Below are positions 27,411 to 37,205 of a DNA stretch of 64,000 nt, one piece after another. The DNA is from Acinetobacter johnsonii CIP 64.6 (GTDB lineage Bacteria; Pseudomonadota; Gammaproteobacteria; Pseudomonadales; Moraxellaceae). Location: the NCBI RefSeq assembly GCF_000368045.1, contig NZ_KB849235.1:83448-147447 (forward strand), in the 5' to 3' direction. Below the pieces are notes generated by a model. The model made no database searches and was not told where the DNA came from. It saw only the letters and a program-made list of their open reading frames with translations. Within the stretch, counting starts at the first letter, position 1; the number at the start of each line of letters is the position of its first letter. The translations under genes and the position numbers were made by a program.

Positions 27411-28616
27411 ATGAAAAATGCTTATATCATCGATGCTATCCGTACCCCATTCGGCCGTTATGCTGGAGGTTTAGCCCCAGTCCGTGCCGATGACTTGGGT
27501 GCATTCCCAATTCAAGCCCTGATGCAACGTAATCCCAGTGTAGATTGGAAACAGGTGGATGATGTGATCTATGGCTGCGCCAACCAAGCCGGTGAAGACA
27601 ACCGGAATGTCGGTCGTATGTCAGCACTGCTTGCAGGTTTACCCGTTGAAGTTCCTGCCACGACTGTGAATCGTTTATGTGGTTCATCTTTGGATGCGAT
27701 TGCGATGGCAGCTCGTGCCATTAAAGCTGGTGAAGCCGACTTAATCATCGCAGGTGGCGTCGAAAGTATGTCGCGTGCACCTTTTGTCATGGGCAAATCA
27801 GAAACAGCTTATGGCCGTAGTCAAAAGATTGAAGACACCACTATGGGCTGGCGTTTTATTAATCCTAAGCTCAAAGCGATGTATGATGTAGACACCATGC
27901 CGCAAACCGCAGAAAACGTGGCACAACAATTTAATATTGATCGCGCAGATCAAGACCAGTTTGCCTTGGCGAGTCAACAGCGCACCGCAACCGCGCAAGC
28001 TCAAGGCTTTTTTACACATGAAATCATCCCTGTGAATATTCCACAGCGTAAGGGTGATCCGATTGTGATCGACACCGATGAACATCCACGTGCATCGACC
28101 ACCTTAGAAGGTTTAGCCAAACTGAAGCCAGTCGTGACAGCAGAAGGCACCGTCACTGCGGGGAATGCATCAGGCATCAATGACGGTGCGGCTGCTGTAC
28201 TGATTGCTTCGGAACAAGCGGTTGAACAGTACCAACTTAAACCGCGTGCCAAAATCATTGCTTCAACAGCAGTGGGTGTAGAACCTCGTATTATGGGCTT
28301 TGCACCTGCACCTGCCATCAAAAAGTTACTCAAACAAGCCAATCTCAGCATCGAGCAGATAGATGTGATTGAGCTGAATGAAGCCTTTGCGGCACAAGCA
28401 CTGGCCGTTACCCGTGATTTAGGTCTGGCAGATGACACCACACAAGTGAATCCAAATGGTGGTGCGATTGCGATTGGTCATCCATTGGGTGCATCGGGTG
28501 CACGTTTGGTGACTACGGCTCTAAACCAGTTAGAACAAACGGGTGGCACGTATGCCTTGTGTTCAATGTGTATTGGTGTCGGTCAAGGCATTGCAATGAT
28601 TATTCAGCGCGTTTAA
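27411..28616 (+). CDS. catF: 3-oxoadipyl-CoA thiolase
   Basis: Cleaves 3-oxoadipyl-CoA to succinyl-CoA and acetyl-CoA, the last step of the pathway. The 401-residue thiolase has the nucleophilic Cys90 in NRLCGSSLDA, the His motif AIGHPLGASGAR, and the second Cys in CSMCIGVGQG. It is very like PcaF, and catF is used by operon context. Confidence 0.94.
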   Translation: MKNAYIIDAIRTPFGRYAGGLAPVRADDLGAFPIQALMQRNPSVDWKQVDDVIYGCANQAGEDNRNVGRMSALLAGLPVEVPATTVNRLCGSSLDAIAMAARAIKAGEADLIIAGGVESMSRAPFVMGKSETAYGRSQKIEDTTMGWRFINPKLKAMYDVDTMPQTAENVAQQFNIDRADQDQFALASQQRTATAQAQGFFTHEIIPVNIPQRKGDPIVIDTDEHPRASTTLEGLAKLKPVVTAEGTVTAGNASGINDGAAAVLIASEQAVEQYQLKPRAKIIASTAVGVEPRIMGFAPAPAIKKLLKQANLSIEQIDVIELNEAFAAQALAVTRDLGLADDTTQVNPNGGAIAIGHPLGASGARLVTTALNQLEQTGGTYALCSMCIGVGQGIAMIIQRV

Positions 28617-28715
28617 CTCTCCTTCTGATCTGACGTGGTGTTTCTGCTCATAACACGTTTTGCTGATAACAACAGTGGAAACACTCAAAATTTTTAATGA
28701 ATTAAGGAAAAGCAT

Positions 28716-29492
28716 ATGCCAAGTTTTACTTCAAATAATGCCGAAATTCACTATCAGACCTTTGGTGACCCCAAAAATTCCGCGATCGTTTTTTCAAACT
28801 CGCTGGGCACAAACTTCAACATGTGGAAACCACAAATTACTTTTTTCCAGAAAAATTATTTTGTGATTTGCTATGACACTCGCGGGCATGGTCAGTCTTC
28901 CGCACCTCAAGGGCCTTATGATATTGAACAACTTGGTCTAGACCTGATACATTTATTGGACCATTTAAACATTGAGAAAGCCATTTTTTGCGGTATCTCA
29001 ATGGGCGGACTCACAGGTCAGTGGTTAGTCATTCATAAACCTGAACGTTTTCACCGTGCCATTGTATGTAATACCTCAGCTAAAATTGGCAATGAACAGG
29101 CATGGAATGATCGCGCATCACTTGTACGTACCCAAGGTTTAGAACCAATTGCATCAACGGCTGCGAGCCGTTGGTTTACCGAACCCTTTATCCAAAGCAA
29201 CGCAGTAATTGTAGCAGCGCTTTCAAACGACTTAGGTGCTGGCAGCCCAGAAGGTTATGCGAGTTGCTGTGAAGCTTTGGCTAAAGCGGATTTACGTGAA
29301 AAACTCGAAAGCATTCAAGTGCCTTTACTTGTGATTGCAGGGCGTAAAGACCCCGTAACAACAGTCTCAGATGCACAGTACATGGTGAATCACATCCGAA
29401 GTAGTGCCCTATTTGAAATCGATGCCTCTCATATTTCAAATATCGAACAGCCCAAAGCCTTCAATCAGGCCATCTTAGACTTTATTGCTTAA
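28716..29492 (+). CDS. catD: 3-oxoadipate enol-lactonase
   Basis: An alpha/beta-hydrolase of 258 residues that opens 3-oxoadipate enol-lactone. The nucleophile is Ser95 in GISMGG, the acid is the Asp of GRKDPVT and the base is the His of DASHISNIEQP. NSLGTNFNMW is the oxyanion-loop region typical of PcaD/CatD. It closes the cat-ben string and is followed by a terminator. Confidence 0.94.
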   Translation: MPSFTSNNAEIHYQTFGDPKNSAIVFSNSLGTNFNMWKPQITFFQKNYFVICYDTRGHGQSSAPQGPYDIEQLGLDLIHLLDHLNIEKAIFCGISMGGLTGQWLVIHKPERFHRAIVCNTSAKIGNEQAWNDRASLVRTQGLEPIASTAASRWFTEPFIQSNAVIVAALSNDLGAGSPEGYASCCEALAKADLREKLESIQVPLLVIAGRKDPVTTVSDAQYMVNHIRSSALFEIDASHISNIEQPKAFNQAILDFIA

Positions 29493-29512
29493 TGATCTAG
29501 GTCTGAACTCAA

Positions 29513-29538
29513 AACAGCCCTACATGGGCTGTTTTTTT
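29513..29538 (+). terminator. intrinsic terminator of the cat-ben operon
   Basis: Arms AACAGCCC (29513-29520) and GGGCTGTT (29526-29533) are followed by seven T. Confidence 0.88.
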
Positions 29539-30582
29539 CGTACCTATCTAAAGAAAGCGATAGGAATGCTTAAAACTCATTATTAAAAATATGCTGGCTT
29601 TGGTTCATTCTATTTTTCCTCTTAAAATCATCAAAACTCAAAAATTGTATATAAAACAAACTGAAATTATTATGGTTTCAAAATCATATCTTCAGAATTT
29701 CACTTATTGCCAATCCTAAACTCACTAGATCCCATCATGTATAGCCGAATCTACCCAGTTAAAATGAGCAAAATAGCCAATTCTTTTCTTTTATAAATTT
29801 TCTCGCACAGTAAAATTCCATACGCAATAGGAGAATATTTTTTCAATACATTCTGCTACTCAGCAATTTTTCTATAGTATTTTGCTTATTTAACGGCAAA
29901 ATTTCTCAGCGAAGAGGATGCAGAAAAACACCGTTAGAAACCTGAATTTTCCTCTTACTGTTGCAAGTTTTTCAGTATTTTTCTAAAAGATCATGACGTC
30001 AGCTAAATAGACGTTAACAACAGACAAAAGCCTCCATATACATTTTAACGTAACAAGTTTATGTTTTAATTAATGAAAGTGATATTTTTCAAGTTCAATA
30101 TTGATCCAATAAAGCTTAAAAACTGAATTGATCATGGTCGTCAAGCTAGCCAAAATAACTGGAATAGATAGATCAAATCATCTACAGATACAAACCATAT
30201 CAGACTTCAGTTTTATTTTGATATACAGTTTAGCCATATAAAAATTGATCTAGATCTGATGCAGAGTAAGCTACCGACTAAGAAGTCTGAGTTGCCCTCT
30301 TTTCAAGACTTGAGTTGCACCTGTAGCACAAAACGAAAACAAATCTGCTGCTTTTGGTCAATTTGGCTTACAATGTAAAAAAGAGTAATAATCCGAAAAT
30401 TTGTAATCTTTTAACATTGTCAATTCCTTGCAAAATTTACATTATATTGCCGAAGTTTGGCACTAAGCATCTACGTCAATTCAAACAAACTATAAAAAAA
30501 ATGTAGAACTTTATGCCATAATACGCAAACTTTGCAGCCATCTTGCAAAGATTTATTGCAATTTATAAATGGAGCAAGCTAA
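29539..30582. other. 1-kb non-coding region before aroQ
   Basis: About 1040 bp of strongly AT-rich sequence with no frame that looks coding. It should hold the aroQ promoter near its right end, where a CATAAT -10-like hexamer is seen around 30515. A short stem CTTTGCA...TGCAAAG lies at about 30530-30549, just before the aroQ ribosome site. Nothing else was recognised. Confidence 0.5.
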
Positions 30583-31038
30583 ATGAGTTCGACCATTTTG
30601 GTTATTCATGGACCGAATCTAAATTTGCTAGGAAAGCGCGAACCAGAAGTCTATGGTTCTCTAACGCTGAACGACATCAATCAGCAACTCATTGCACAAG
30701 CTGAAAATGCTTCAATTTCTCTCGACACTTTTCAAAGTAATTGGGAGGGTGCCATTGTCGACCGTATTCATCAAGCTCAAGCGGATGGTATCCAATTTAT
30801 TATTATTAACCCTGCTGCACTCACGCATACCTCTGTTGCTCTACGTGATGCTTTGCTTGGTGTAGCCATCCCATTTATTGAAGTTCATTTATCAAATGTT
30901 CATGTGCGCGAAGCATTTAGACATCATTCATATTTATCAGATAAAGCCGTTGGCGTTATTTGTGGCTTAGGTGCTCAAGGTTATAGCGCTGCGCTCAATT
31001 ACGCTCTCAATAAAATTCAACCCTCTACGCAATCATAA
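30583..31038 (+). CDS. aroQ: type II 3-dehydroquinate dehydratase
   Basis: Third step of the shikimate pathway, the trans-dehydration of 3-dehydroquinate. The dodecameric type II enzyme is 151 residues long, as expected. The motif GPNLNLLGKREPEVYG carries the catalytic Arg and Tyr24, NPAALTHTSVALRDA is the substrate loop, and the His of EVHLSNVHVRE is conserved. GGAGCAAGCTAA precedes the ATG. It sits directly before accBC, a frequent arrangement in gammaproteobacteria. Confidence 0.96.
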   Translation: MSSTILVIHGPNLNLLGKREPEVYGSLTLNDINQQLIAQAENASISLDTFQSNWEGAIVDRIHQAQADGIQFIIINPAALTHTSVALRDALLGVAIPFIEVHLSNVHVREAFRHHSYLSDKAVGVICGLGAQGYSAALNYALNKIQPSTQS

Positions 31039-31054
31039 TTAGGAATACTGTCAC

Positions 31055-31474
31055 ATGGATATTCGTAAAATCAAGAAACTCATCGACCTGATGATTGAGT
31101 CTGACTTACAAGCGATTGAAGTTAAAGAAGGCGATCAATCGATTGCATTGACTCGTCGTAATCCAGTTGTTGCAGCTGGTGCTCCTGTTGCTATGACAGC
31201 TCCTGTTACTCAAGCTCCAGCGGCTAAAGCACCACGTGGTGCTGTAGAAACGTCTCCAATGGTTGGTGTGTTCTACGCGGCTCCGAGCCCAGGTGAAGCG
31301 CCATTTGTTAAAGTCGGTCAAACAATCACTGCAGGTGAAACACTTGGTATTATCGAAGCAATGAAAATCATGAACCCGATTGAAGCAACGCAAAGCGGTG
31401 TAGTCGAAGAAATTTTAGTGAAAAACGGCGAAGTGATCCAATTCGGTCAACCATTATTCCGCTACCGCGCGTAA
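31055..31474 (+). CDS. accB: acetyl-CoA carboxylase biotin carrier protein
   Basis: BCCP subunit of acetyl-CoA carboxylase, 139 residues. Biotin is carried on Lys104 of the EAMKIMNPIEA motif. An N-terminal dimerisation segment (1-35) and an Ala/Pro-rich linker (38-62, VAAGAPVAMTAPVTQAPAAK) come before the barrel domain. It starts 16 bp past aroQ. Confidence 0.97.
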   Translation: MDIRKIKKLIDLMIESDLQAIEVKEGDQSIALTRRNPVVAAGAPVAMTAPVTQAPAAKAPRGAVETSPMVGVFYAAPSPGEAPFVKVGQTITAGETLGIIEAMKIMNPIEATQSGVVEEILVKNGEVIQFGQPLFRYRA

Positions 31475-31490
31475 TAGACGGGGACTTATA

Positions 31491-32852
31491 ATGTTGCAAA
31501 AAGTTTTAATTGCAAACCGTGGTGAAATTGCCCTGCGCATCACCCGTGCCTGCAAAACTTTAGGGATTAAGACTGTAGGGATCTATTCAGATGCCGACAA
31601 AGACTTAATGCATCTACGTTTTGTAGACGAAGCAGTATGTATTGGACCGGGTGCGAGCAGCGAAAGTTACTTGAACATTCCTACCATTATTACAGCAGCT
31701 GAAATTTCAGGTGCAGATGCCATTCACCCAGGTTATGGCTTCTTATCAGAAAATGCTGAATTTGCTGAAATTGTAGAAAACTCAGGTTTCATTTTTATTG
31801 GACCACGCCCTGAACATATTCGTTTGATGGGTAACAAAGTTTCTGCGATTACTGCAATGCGTAAAGCAGGTGTTCCAACCGTACCTGGTTCTGCAAATGC
31901 GGTTACACCGCAAAATGCACTGGCTGAAGCTAAAGAAATTGGTTTTCCATTGATCGTGAAAGCTGCTTCTGGCGGTGGTGGTCGTGGTATGCGTATTGTA
32001 GAACGTGTCGACACCCTGCTTGAATCCGTTCAAGCTGCACAGCGTGATGCTGAAATGTGGTTTGGCGATGACACAGTGTATATGGAGCGTTTCCTACAAA
32101 AACCTCGTCACGTTGAAGTTCAAGTTCTTGCTGACGGTAATGGCCACGCGATTCACCTTTATGACCGCGATTGTTCTTTACAGCGTCGCCATCAGAAAGT
32201 GTTAGAAGAGGCACCAGCGCCAAATTTACCTGAACAAGCACGTGCTGACATTTTAGAAGCTTGCGTAAATGCTTGTAAATTAATGCAGTACCGTGGTGCA
32301 GGTACATTCGAGTTCTTGTTTGAAGATGGTGAATTCTTCTTTATTGAGATGAATACACGTGTTCAAGTTGAGCACCCTGTAACTGAAATGGTGACAGGTA
32401 TCGACATTATTGAACAACAGCTCCGCATTGCTGGTGGCTTAGGTCTTGAAATTGAACAAGATCAAGTTGAAGTCAAAGGACATGCGATTGAATGCCGTAT
32501 CAATGCTGAAGATCCAACGACCTTCTTGCCTTCACCAGGTAAAATTGAGAATTTTTATGTGCCAGGTGGTGCAGGTATTCGTCTTGATTCGCATATCTAT
32601 CAAGGCTATAGCATTCCGCCATACTATGACTCGATGATTGCAAAGCTGATCGCACACGGTAAGGATCGTAAAACATCACTTGCTCGAATGCGCCAAGCGC
32701 TTGATGAAATGATTCTGACCGGTATTAAAACCAATATTCCATTGCATAAAGATTTGATTCTTCAAGATGAAAAATTCTGTGAACAAGCGATGGATATTCA
32801 CTATCTTGAAAAGCATTTATTAAAGCAAATTGAAGGAAATCAAGATAAATAA
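31491..32852 (+). CDS. accC: biotin carboxylase subunit of acetyl-CoA carboxylase
   Basis: ATP-dependent carboxylation of biotin on AccB. The 453-residue protein has the ATP-grasp glycine loop KAASGGGGRGM (about 158-168), the biotin-carboxylase motif FEFLFEDGEFFFIEMNTRVQ and the VEHPVTEMVTGID signature. It is 16 bp downstream of accB, and a strong terminator follows. Confidence 0.97.
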   Translation: MLQKVLIANRGEIALRITRACKTLGIKTVGIYSDADKDLMHLRFVDEAVCIGPGASSESYLNIPTIITAAEISGADAIHPGYGFLSENAEFAEIVENSGFIFIGPRPEHIRLMGNKVSAITAMRKAGVPTVPGSANAVTPQNALAEAKEIGFPLIVKAASGGGGRGMRIVERVDTLLESVQAAQRDAEMWFGDDTVYMERFLQKPRHVEVQVLADGNGHAIHLYDRDCSLQRRHQKVLEEAPAPNLPEQARADILEACVNACKLMQYRGAGTFEFLFEDGEFFFIEMNTRVQVEHPVTEMVTGIDIIEQQLRIAGGLGLEIEQDQVEVKGHAIECRINAEDPTTFLPSPGKIENFYVPGGAGIRLDSHIYQGYSIPPYYDSMIAKLIAHGKDRKTSLARMRQALDEMILTGIKTNIPLHKDLILQDEKFCEQAMDIHYLEKHLLKQIEGNQDK

Positions 32853-32872
32853 TTGTCTTGATCCTTAAATAA

Positions 32873-32898
32873 AAAACCGCGATTCATCGCGGTTTTTT
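32873..32898. terminator. bidirectional terminator after accC
   Basis: An 11-bp perfect stem (32873-32883 with 32886-32896) is flanked by A and T runs. It serves accC on the plus strand and may serve the minus-strand gene at 32916. Confidence 0.9.
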
Positions 32899-32915
32899 AT
32901 TTATAAAAGAATTAA

Positions 32916-33392
32916 TCAAGGCAATACACGACGTAGCGTTGCAAAGCATTGTTGTGCTTTATCATTGGCACAAAAATTAATAGTCGATGGACTTTGCCAT
33001 TTCACAAAATACTGAGACATTTCACCAGTCTGATCTTCTTGTGACCCAGAACAATCCACTTGGTTATTGTCAAATTTGACCTGTAAAATCAAAGCAGGCA
33101 GTTGTACATTTTTATCGGTAGATGGCTGGTAATCATAAATTCCCGTGGACCATTCTTCCCCACTTTTAATCACAACATCACTATTACTTTTAAAATTATA
33201 GTATTCAACGCATTTACGATTATTTGGAATTTCCATTCCCCATAAGCCCACAATTTCAGGGCGAGTCGTTACACGAATATTATTTTGATTTGATGCTTGA
33301 GTATCCTCAGCCTGACTTGGCGTATTTGCCATAAGCACTGATGAAGTTAACATGAATAACATGCCGAGTAATGTTTTTTTCATACAAGCCAT
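32916..33392 (-). CDS. secreted protein of unknown function
   Basis: A 158-residue protein with an N-terminal signal peptide (KKTLLGMLFMLTSSVLMA, cleavage near ANT). The mature part has four Cys (RKCVEYY, VDCSGS, NFCANDKAQQC), which could form two disulfides. It contains PEIVGLWGMEIPNNRKC near residue 46, reminiscent of lipocalin-like small periplasmic proteins, but I cannot name the family. Two ATGs, at 33392 and 33383, are possible, and neither has a strong ribosome site. It converges with accC and is downstream of the carboxylase operon, behind a terminator. Confidence 0.7.
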   Translation of the reverse strand: MACMKKTLLGMLFMLTSSVLMANTPSQAEDTQASNQNNIRVTTRPEIVGLWGMEIPNNRKCVEYYNFKSNSDVVIKSGEEWSTGIYDYQPSTDKNVQLPALILQVKFDNNQVDCSGSQEDQTGEMSQYFVKWQSPSTINFCANDKAQQCFATLRRVLP

Positions 33393-33546
33393 AATGTTTT
33401 TAAGCGTCCCACTAAATTAGCATATTTTGATTCAAAACATCATTTTATAACCATTTCATAACAATCTATTTTTTGTTATGGGTTGCAATCTCGATTTAAC
33501 AAAACGATTTATTGTCAGCACTAGATAAATTCTCCTTTCAGAATCG

Positions 33547-33574
33547 AAAAAAGACCGCTTAAGCAGTCTTTTTT
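33547..33574 (-). terminator. intrinsic terminator of the carboxylase operon
   Basis: A hairpin made of AAGAC(C)GCTT and its complement AAGC(A)GTCTT is flanked by A and T runs, 21 bp past the carboxylase stop. It can work in both directions. Confidence 0.8.
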
Positions 33575-33594
33575 GTATGTCGTGATATTTGAAT

Positions 33595-36500
33595 TTAGGC
33601 TACAGGTGCCAGTGTAAACAGCACCTGACCTGTTTTTACCGTTTGCCCTTTTTCAATGGTAATGGTTTCAACCTTCATCCGCTCAGGTGCAATAATGGGA
33701 ATTTCAATTTTCATGGCTTCAATCACGGCCAAAGTTGCCCCTTCTTCCACAATGTCTCCAGAGGTACATTCAATTTTCCAAATAGAACCTGGCATATGCG
33801 ACTCTACTGCACAACCACCTTCAGGAATTTGAATTTCACTGTCATCTAACACCGTATCTAGTCTTTCAGAAACATGTTCAGCCAAACCTGCCTCATGCCA
33901 ACGACGGCGTTCCTCTTCAAAGTTCGTTTGCTGTACCGCTTTAAAACTTGAAATGGATGCTGCATTTTCAATGAGGAAGTCATTGTATTCTTTTAGATTT
34001 AAAACCCCATATTCTACTCGAAGCTTTAAGCGCCCCGCTTTAAAGTCTTCCCGCATTTGCATCAGTTCTGTTTCAGACACTTCATAAAATTTAATTTGAT
34101 CAAAGAAGCGCAGTAGCCATGGCTTATCCTGTTCAAAGTCGGGGTTTTTGCGGTAACGACTCCACATTTGGGTTGTACGTCCAACAAACTGATAACCGCC
34201 TGGGCCTTCCATACCATAGACACACATATATGCGCCACCGATGCCGACTGCATTTTCAGGCGTCCAAGTGCGTGCAGGATTATATTTGGTAGTTACTAAA
34301 CGATTACGTGGGTCCAGCGGCGTTGCCACAGGTGCACCCAAGTACACATCCCCCAAACCCATCACCAAATAATTGGTGCTGAATACGATATCCTTCACTG
34401 CTTGCTTCGAGTCTAGACCATTGATACGACGAATAAACTCAACATTGTCAGGACACCACGGCGCATCTGGACGGACTGTTTGCATATAACGTTCAGTCGC
34501 CAACTGAGTTTGTGAGTCCTCCCAAGCCAAAGGCAAATAGACTGTGCGCGAAGGCACTTCCATTGCTGTCACATCAGGCAATTCACTTTCTGCTTGCTGT
34601 AAAAGGCTTAATAAATGTTTTTGATCTAGCACCAATGAATCAAAATGAATTTGCAGCGAACGAATACCCGGTGTTAAGTCTATAATCCCTTCGATACTTT
34701 GGTCTTTAACCCATTGCATTAAAGCATGAATACGGAAGCGTAAATTGAGATCTAAAACCAACTCTCCATATTCAACCAACAGATAGCTATTACCTGCAGG
34801 ACGATAAGTCACATCAGGTCTAGCGTCCTCACCTTTTAATGTCGCTAAAACGGCATCTGATAAGGTCTCCATTTCAGCATGAAAGCTTGGAGAGAATTCT
34901 ACATTTTCAGTCGTATCCGCTGTTAACGCTGTGCTATATTTTTGATTTAATACTTGTGCTTGATCATAAGAAATGGGTATAAATTTAACCTTATCGCCCG
35001 CTTTAAGTTGACCAATTTTCCATAGTTCTGAGCTGACCACTACCGCTGGGCAAACAAAGCCGCCCAAGCTTGGACCATCGGGTCCTAAAATAATTGGCAT
35101 ATCTCCAGTGAAGTCAATCGCGCCAATGGCATAAGCATTATCATGAATATTCGAAGGATGCAGCCCTGCCTCACCACCATCGGTACGTGCCCATTCAGGT
35201 TTTTCACCGACTAAACGAATGCCTGTACGACTTGAGTTAAAGTGAATTTCAAATTCTTGCTCAAAGAAGCGCTCAATATCTCGTTTGGTGAAAAAGTCTG
35301 GCGCACCATGCGGTCCATACATCACTGCAATGTTCCAAGCCTGGCTAAAGCTTGGCACCTCTGCTGCACTGAGTGCAACAGTTTCTACCGAGCTATAAGC
35401 CGTAATAGGCAACATATCTCCAATGAGTAAATTGCGTCCTGCATGACCACCAAACTGACCTAAAGTAAAAGTTGCTTGCGAGCCTAAGTATCTAGGTACA
35501 TTAAATCCGCCTTTAATGCCAATATAACTGCGACAACCTGTGGTGATTTTACCTGTTTTAAGAATTTGCCCTTTTTTAACATTAAGGGTCTGCCACATGG
35601 CAACATCGACACCATCCAATGTCGCAAGCATGTCGCCACCCGTAATCACGATTTGGCTGTCACAATGGAATTTTAAAGTTGGGCCTTGTAATGTACATTC
35701 TAGCCCTGCGGTATTAAATGGATTCCCCAATAGTTGATTAGCGACATTTAAAGACAAAGGATCAATCGCACCCGATGGTGGAACACCAACATCCCAATAA
35801 CCCAAACGACCTGTGACGTCTTGTATTGACGTTTGGATACCTGACTGTAATATCTCAATTTTTTGGGTTTTCCACTCAAAAGTATTTAAGAAACGTGTAG
35901 TCTGTGTTCCCGCAGTAAACACTTCACAGGCAATAATGTTTTGTAAATACTCAAGATTGGTTTCAATTCCTGCCACTGAGGTGTTTGCCAAAGTATCGCT
36001 CATGGCTTGAATTGTACTTTCACGGTTTTCGTGAGTCACAATGATTTTGGCAATCATCGGATCATAAAAGGAAGATACATTTGAACCCGTTTCTACCCAT
36101 GTTTCATTGCGTGCTTGTGGGTCAAACTCGACATAAGTCAATAAGCCAGCACTGGGTTGAAAGTTTTTAATTGGATCTTCAGCATATAAACGGACTTGGA
36201 TCGAATGGCCTTTAGGTGCAAGCGGCTCTGTTGGGACAGTCCAGTCACCGCTACCTAAAGTGACCATCCATTCCACAAGGTCTACACCAAACACTTGTTC
36301 AGTCACACCATGTTCAACTTGCAGACGTGTATTCACCTCTAAGAAATAGAATTGCTGGGTGTCAGTATCCATCACAAATTCAACCGTACCTGCCGAACGA
36401 TAATTCACTGACTGCATCAGTTGAATCGCAACACCTTGAATATAATCACGTTGTTCATCATTTAAATGCGGTGCTGGGGTCTCCTCGATTACTTTCTGGT

Positions 36501-37200
36501 TACGGCGCTGTACTGAACAGTCCCGCTCTCCCAAAGCCAAAACCAAACCTTGGCCATCACCAAAAATTTGGACTTCAATATGACGCGCATTTTCCACAAA
36601 CTTTTCTAAATACAAGCCTGCATCTTTAAAGTTAGCTTGGGCCAAATAAGATACCGTTGCATAAGCATCTTTAAGCTCTGCTTCGTTCCACACCAAACGC
36701 ATACCTATACCACCGCCACCTGCGGTACTTTTCAGCATCACGGGATAACCGATACGCTTTGCTTCGATCAGTGCTTCCGCTTCATCTGCTAAAAGTTGGC
36801 TACCCGGTAACAATGGCACGTTCGCCTGAATTGCAAGTTCACGTGCAGTATGCTTTAAGCCAAAACTACGCATTTGCGCAGAATTTGGCCCTAAAAACAC
36901 AATGCCCTGTGACTCACACAAATCACAAAACTCCGCATTTTCAGACAGGAAACCATAGCCCGGATGAATGGCTTCAGCACCTGCTTCTTTCGCGACCTGT
37001 AAAATTTTTTCAATATTTAAATAACTTTGACTGGCTGGACTATCACCAATAAATACAGCTTCATCAGCCAAAGTCACATGTAAGGAATCACGGTCTGCTT
37101 CTGAATACACCGCAACAGACTGAATGCCTAAATTCTTTAATGTGCGAATTACTCGGCAGGCAATTGCCCCACGGTTAGCAATGAGAACTTTTTTAAACAT
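33595..37200 (-). CDS. biotin-dependent guanidine/urea carboxylase
   Basis: A 1201-residue single-chain carboxylase. It has a biotin carboxylase domain (about 1-450, with KSTAGGGGIGM at 157-167), a KipI/KipA-like carboxyltransferase region (about 455-1090) and a biotinyl domain with the EAMKIEIPI motif, Lys1164 being the biotin site. These proteins are usually annotated as urea carboxylase. A guanidine-I riboswitch controls this operon, and two DUF1989 proteins precede it, a combination known to belong to guanidine carboxylase with carboxyguanidine deiminase. I therefore infer that guanidine is the natural substrate; the residue in the active site that separates the two activities was not checked. 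No allophanate hydrolase gene follows. Confidence 0.9.
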   Translation of the reverse strand: MFKKVLIANRGAIACRVIRTLKNLGIQSVAVYSEADRDSLHVTLADEAVFIGDSPASQSYLNIEKILQVAKEAGAEAIHPGYGFLSENAEFCDLCESQGIVFLGPNSAQMRSFGLKHTARELAIQANVPLLPGSQLLADEAEALIEAKRIGYPVMLKSTAGGGGIGMRLVWNEAELKDAYATVSYLAQANFKDAGLYLEKFVENARHIEVQIFGDGQGLVLALGERDCSVQRRNQKVIEETPAPHLNDEQRDYIQGVAIQLMQSVNYRSAGTVEFVMDTDTQQFYFLEVNTRLQVEHGVTEQVFGVDLVEWMVTLGSGDWTVPTEPLAPKGHSIQVRLYAEDPIKNFQPSAGLLTYVEFDPQARNETWVETGSNVSSFYDPMIAKIIVTHENRESTIQAMSDTLANTSVAGIETNLEYLQNIIACEVFTAGTQTTRFLNTFEWKTQKIEILQSGIQTSIQDVTGRLGYWDVGVPPSGAIDPLSLNVANQLLGNPFNTAGLECTLQGPTLKFHCDSQIVITGGDMLATLDGVDVAMWQTLNVKKGQILKTGKITTGCRSYIGIKGGFNVPRYLGSQATFTLGQFGGHAGRNLLIGDMLPITAYSSVETVALSAAEVPSFSQAWNIAVMYGPHGAPDFFTKRDIERFFEQEFEIHFNSSRTGIRLVGEKPEWARTDGGEAGLHPSNIHDNAYAIGAIDFTGDMPIILGPDGPSLGGFVCPAVVVSSELWKIGQLKAGDKVKFIPISYDQAQVLNQKYSTALTADTTENVEFSPSFHAEMETLSDAVLATLKGEDARPDVTYRPAGNSYLLVEYGELVLDLNLRFRIHALMQWVKDQSIEGIIDLTPGIRSLQIHFDSLVLDQKHLLSLLQQAESELPDVTAMEVPSRTVYLPLAWEDSQTQLATERYMQTVRPDAPWCPDNVEFIRRINGLDSKQAVKDIVFSTNYLVMGLGDVYLGAPVATPLDPRNRLVTTKYNPARTWTPENAVGIGGAYMCVYGMEGPGGYQFVGRTTQMWSRYRKNPDFEQDKPWLLRFFDQIKFYEVSETELMQMREDFKAGRLKLRVEYGVLNLKEYNDFLIENAASISSFKAVQQTNFEEERRRWHEAGLAEHVSERLDTVLDDSEIQIPEGGCAVESHMPGSIWKIECTSGDIVEEGATLAVIEAMKIEIPIIAPERMKVETITIEKGQTVKTGQVLFTLAPVA

Positions 37201-37205
37201 GCTGA

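Noticed and set aside
28001..28441. 146-codon minus-strand frame
   Set aside because: It is antisense to catF, a typical shadow of a conserved thiolase gene.
35242..37052. Plus-strand frames of 62-100 codons
   Set aside because: They are antisense to the carboxylase gene and lack protein-like character.
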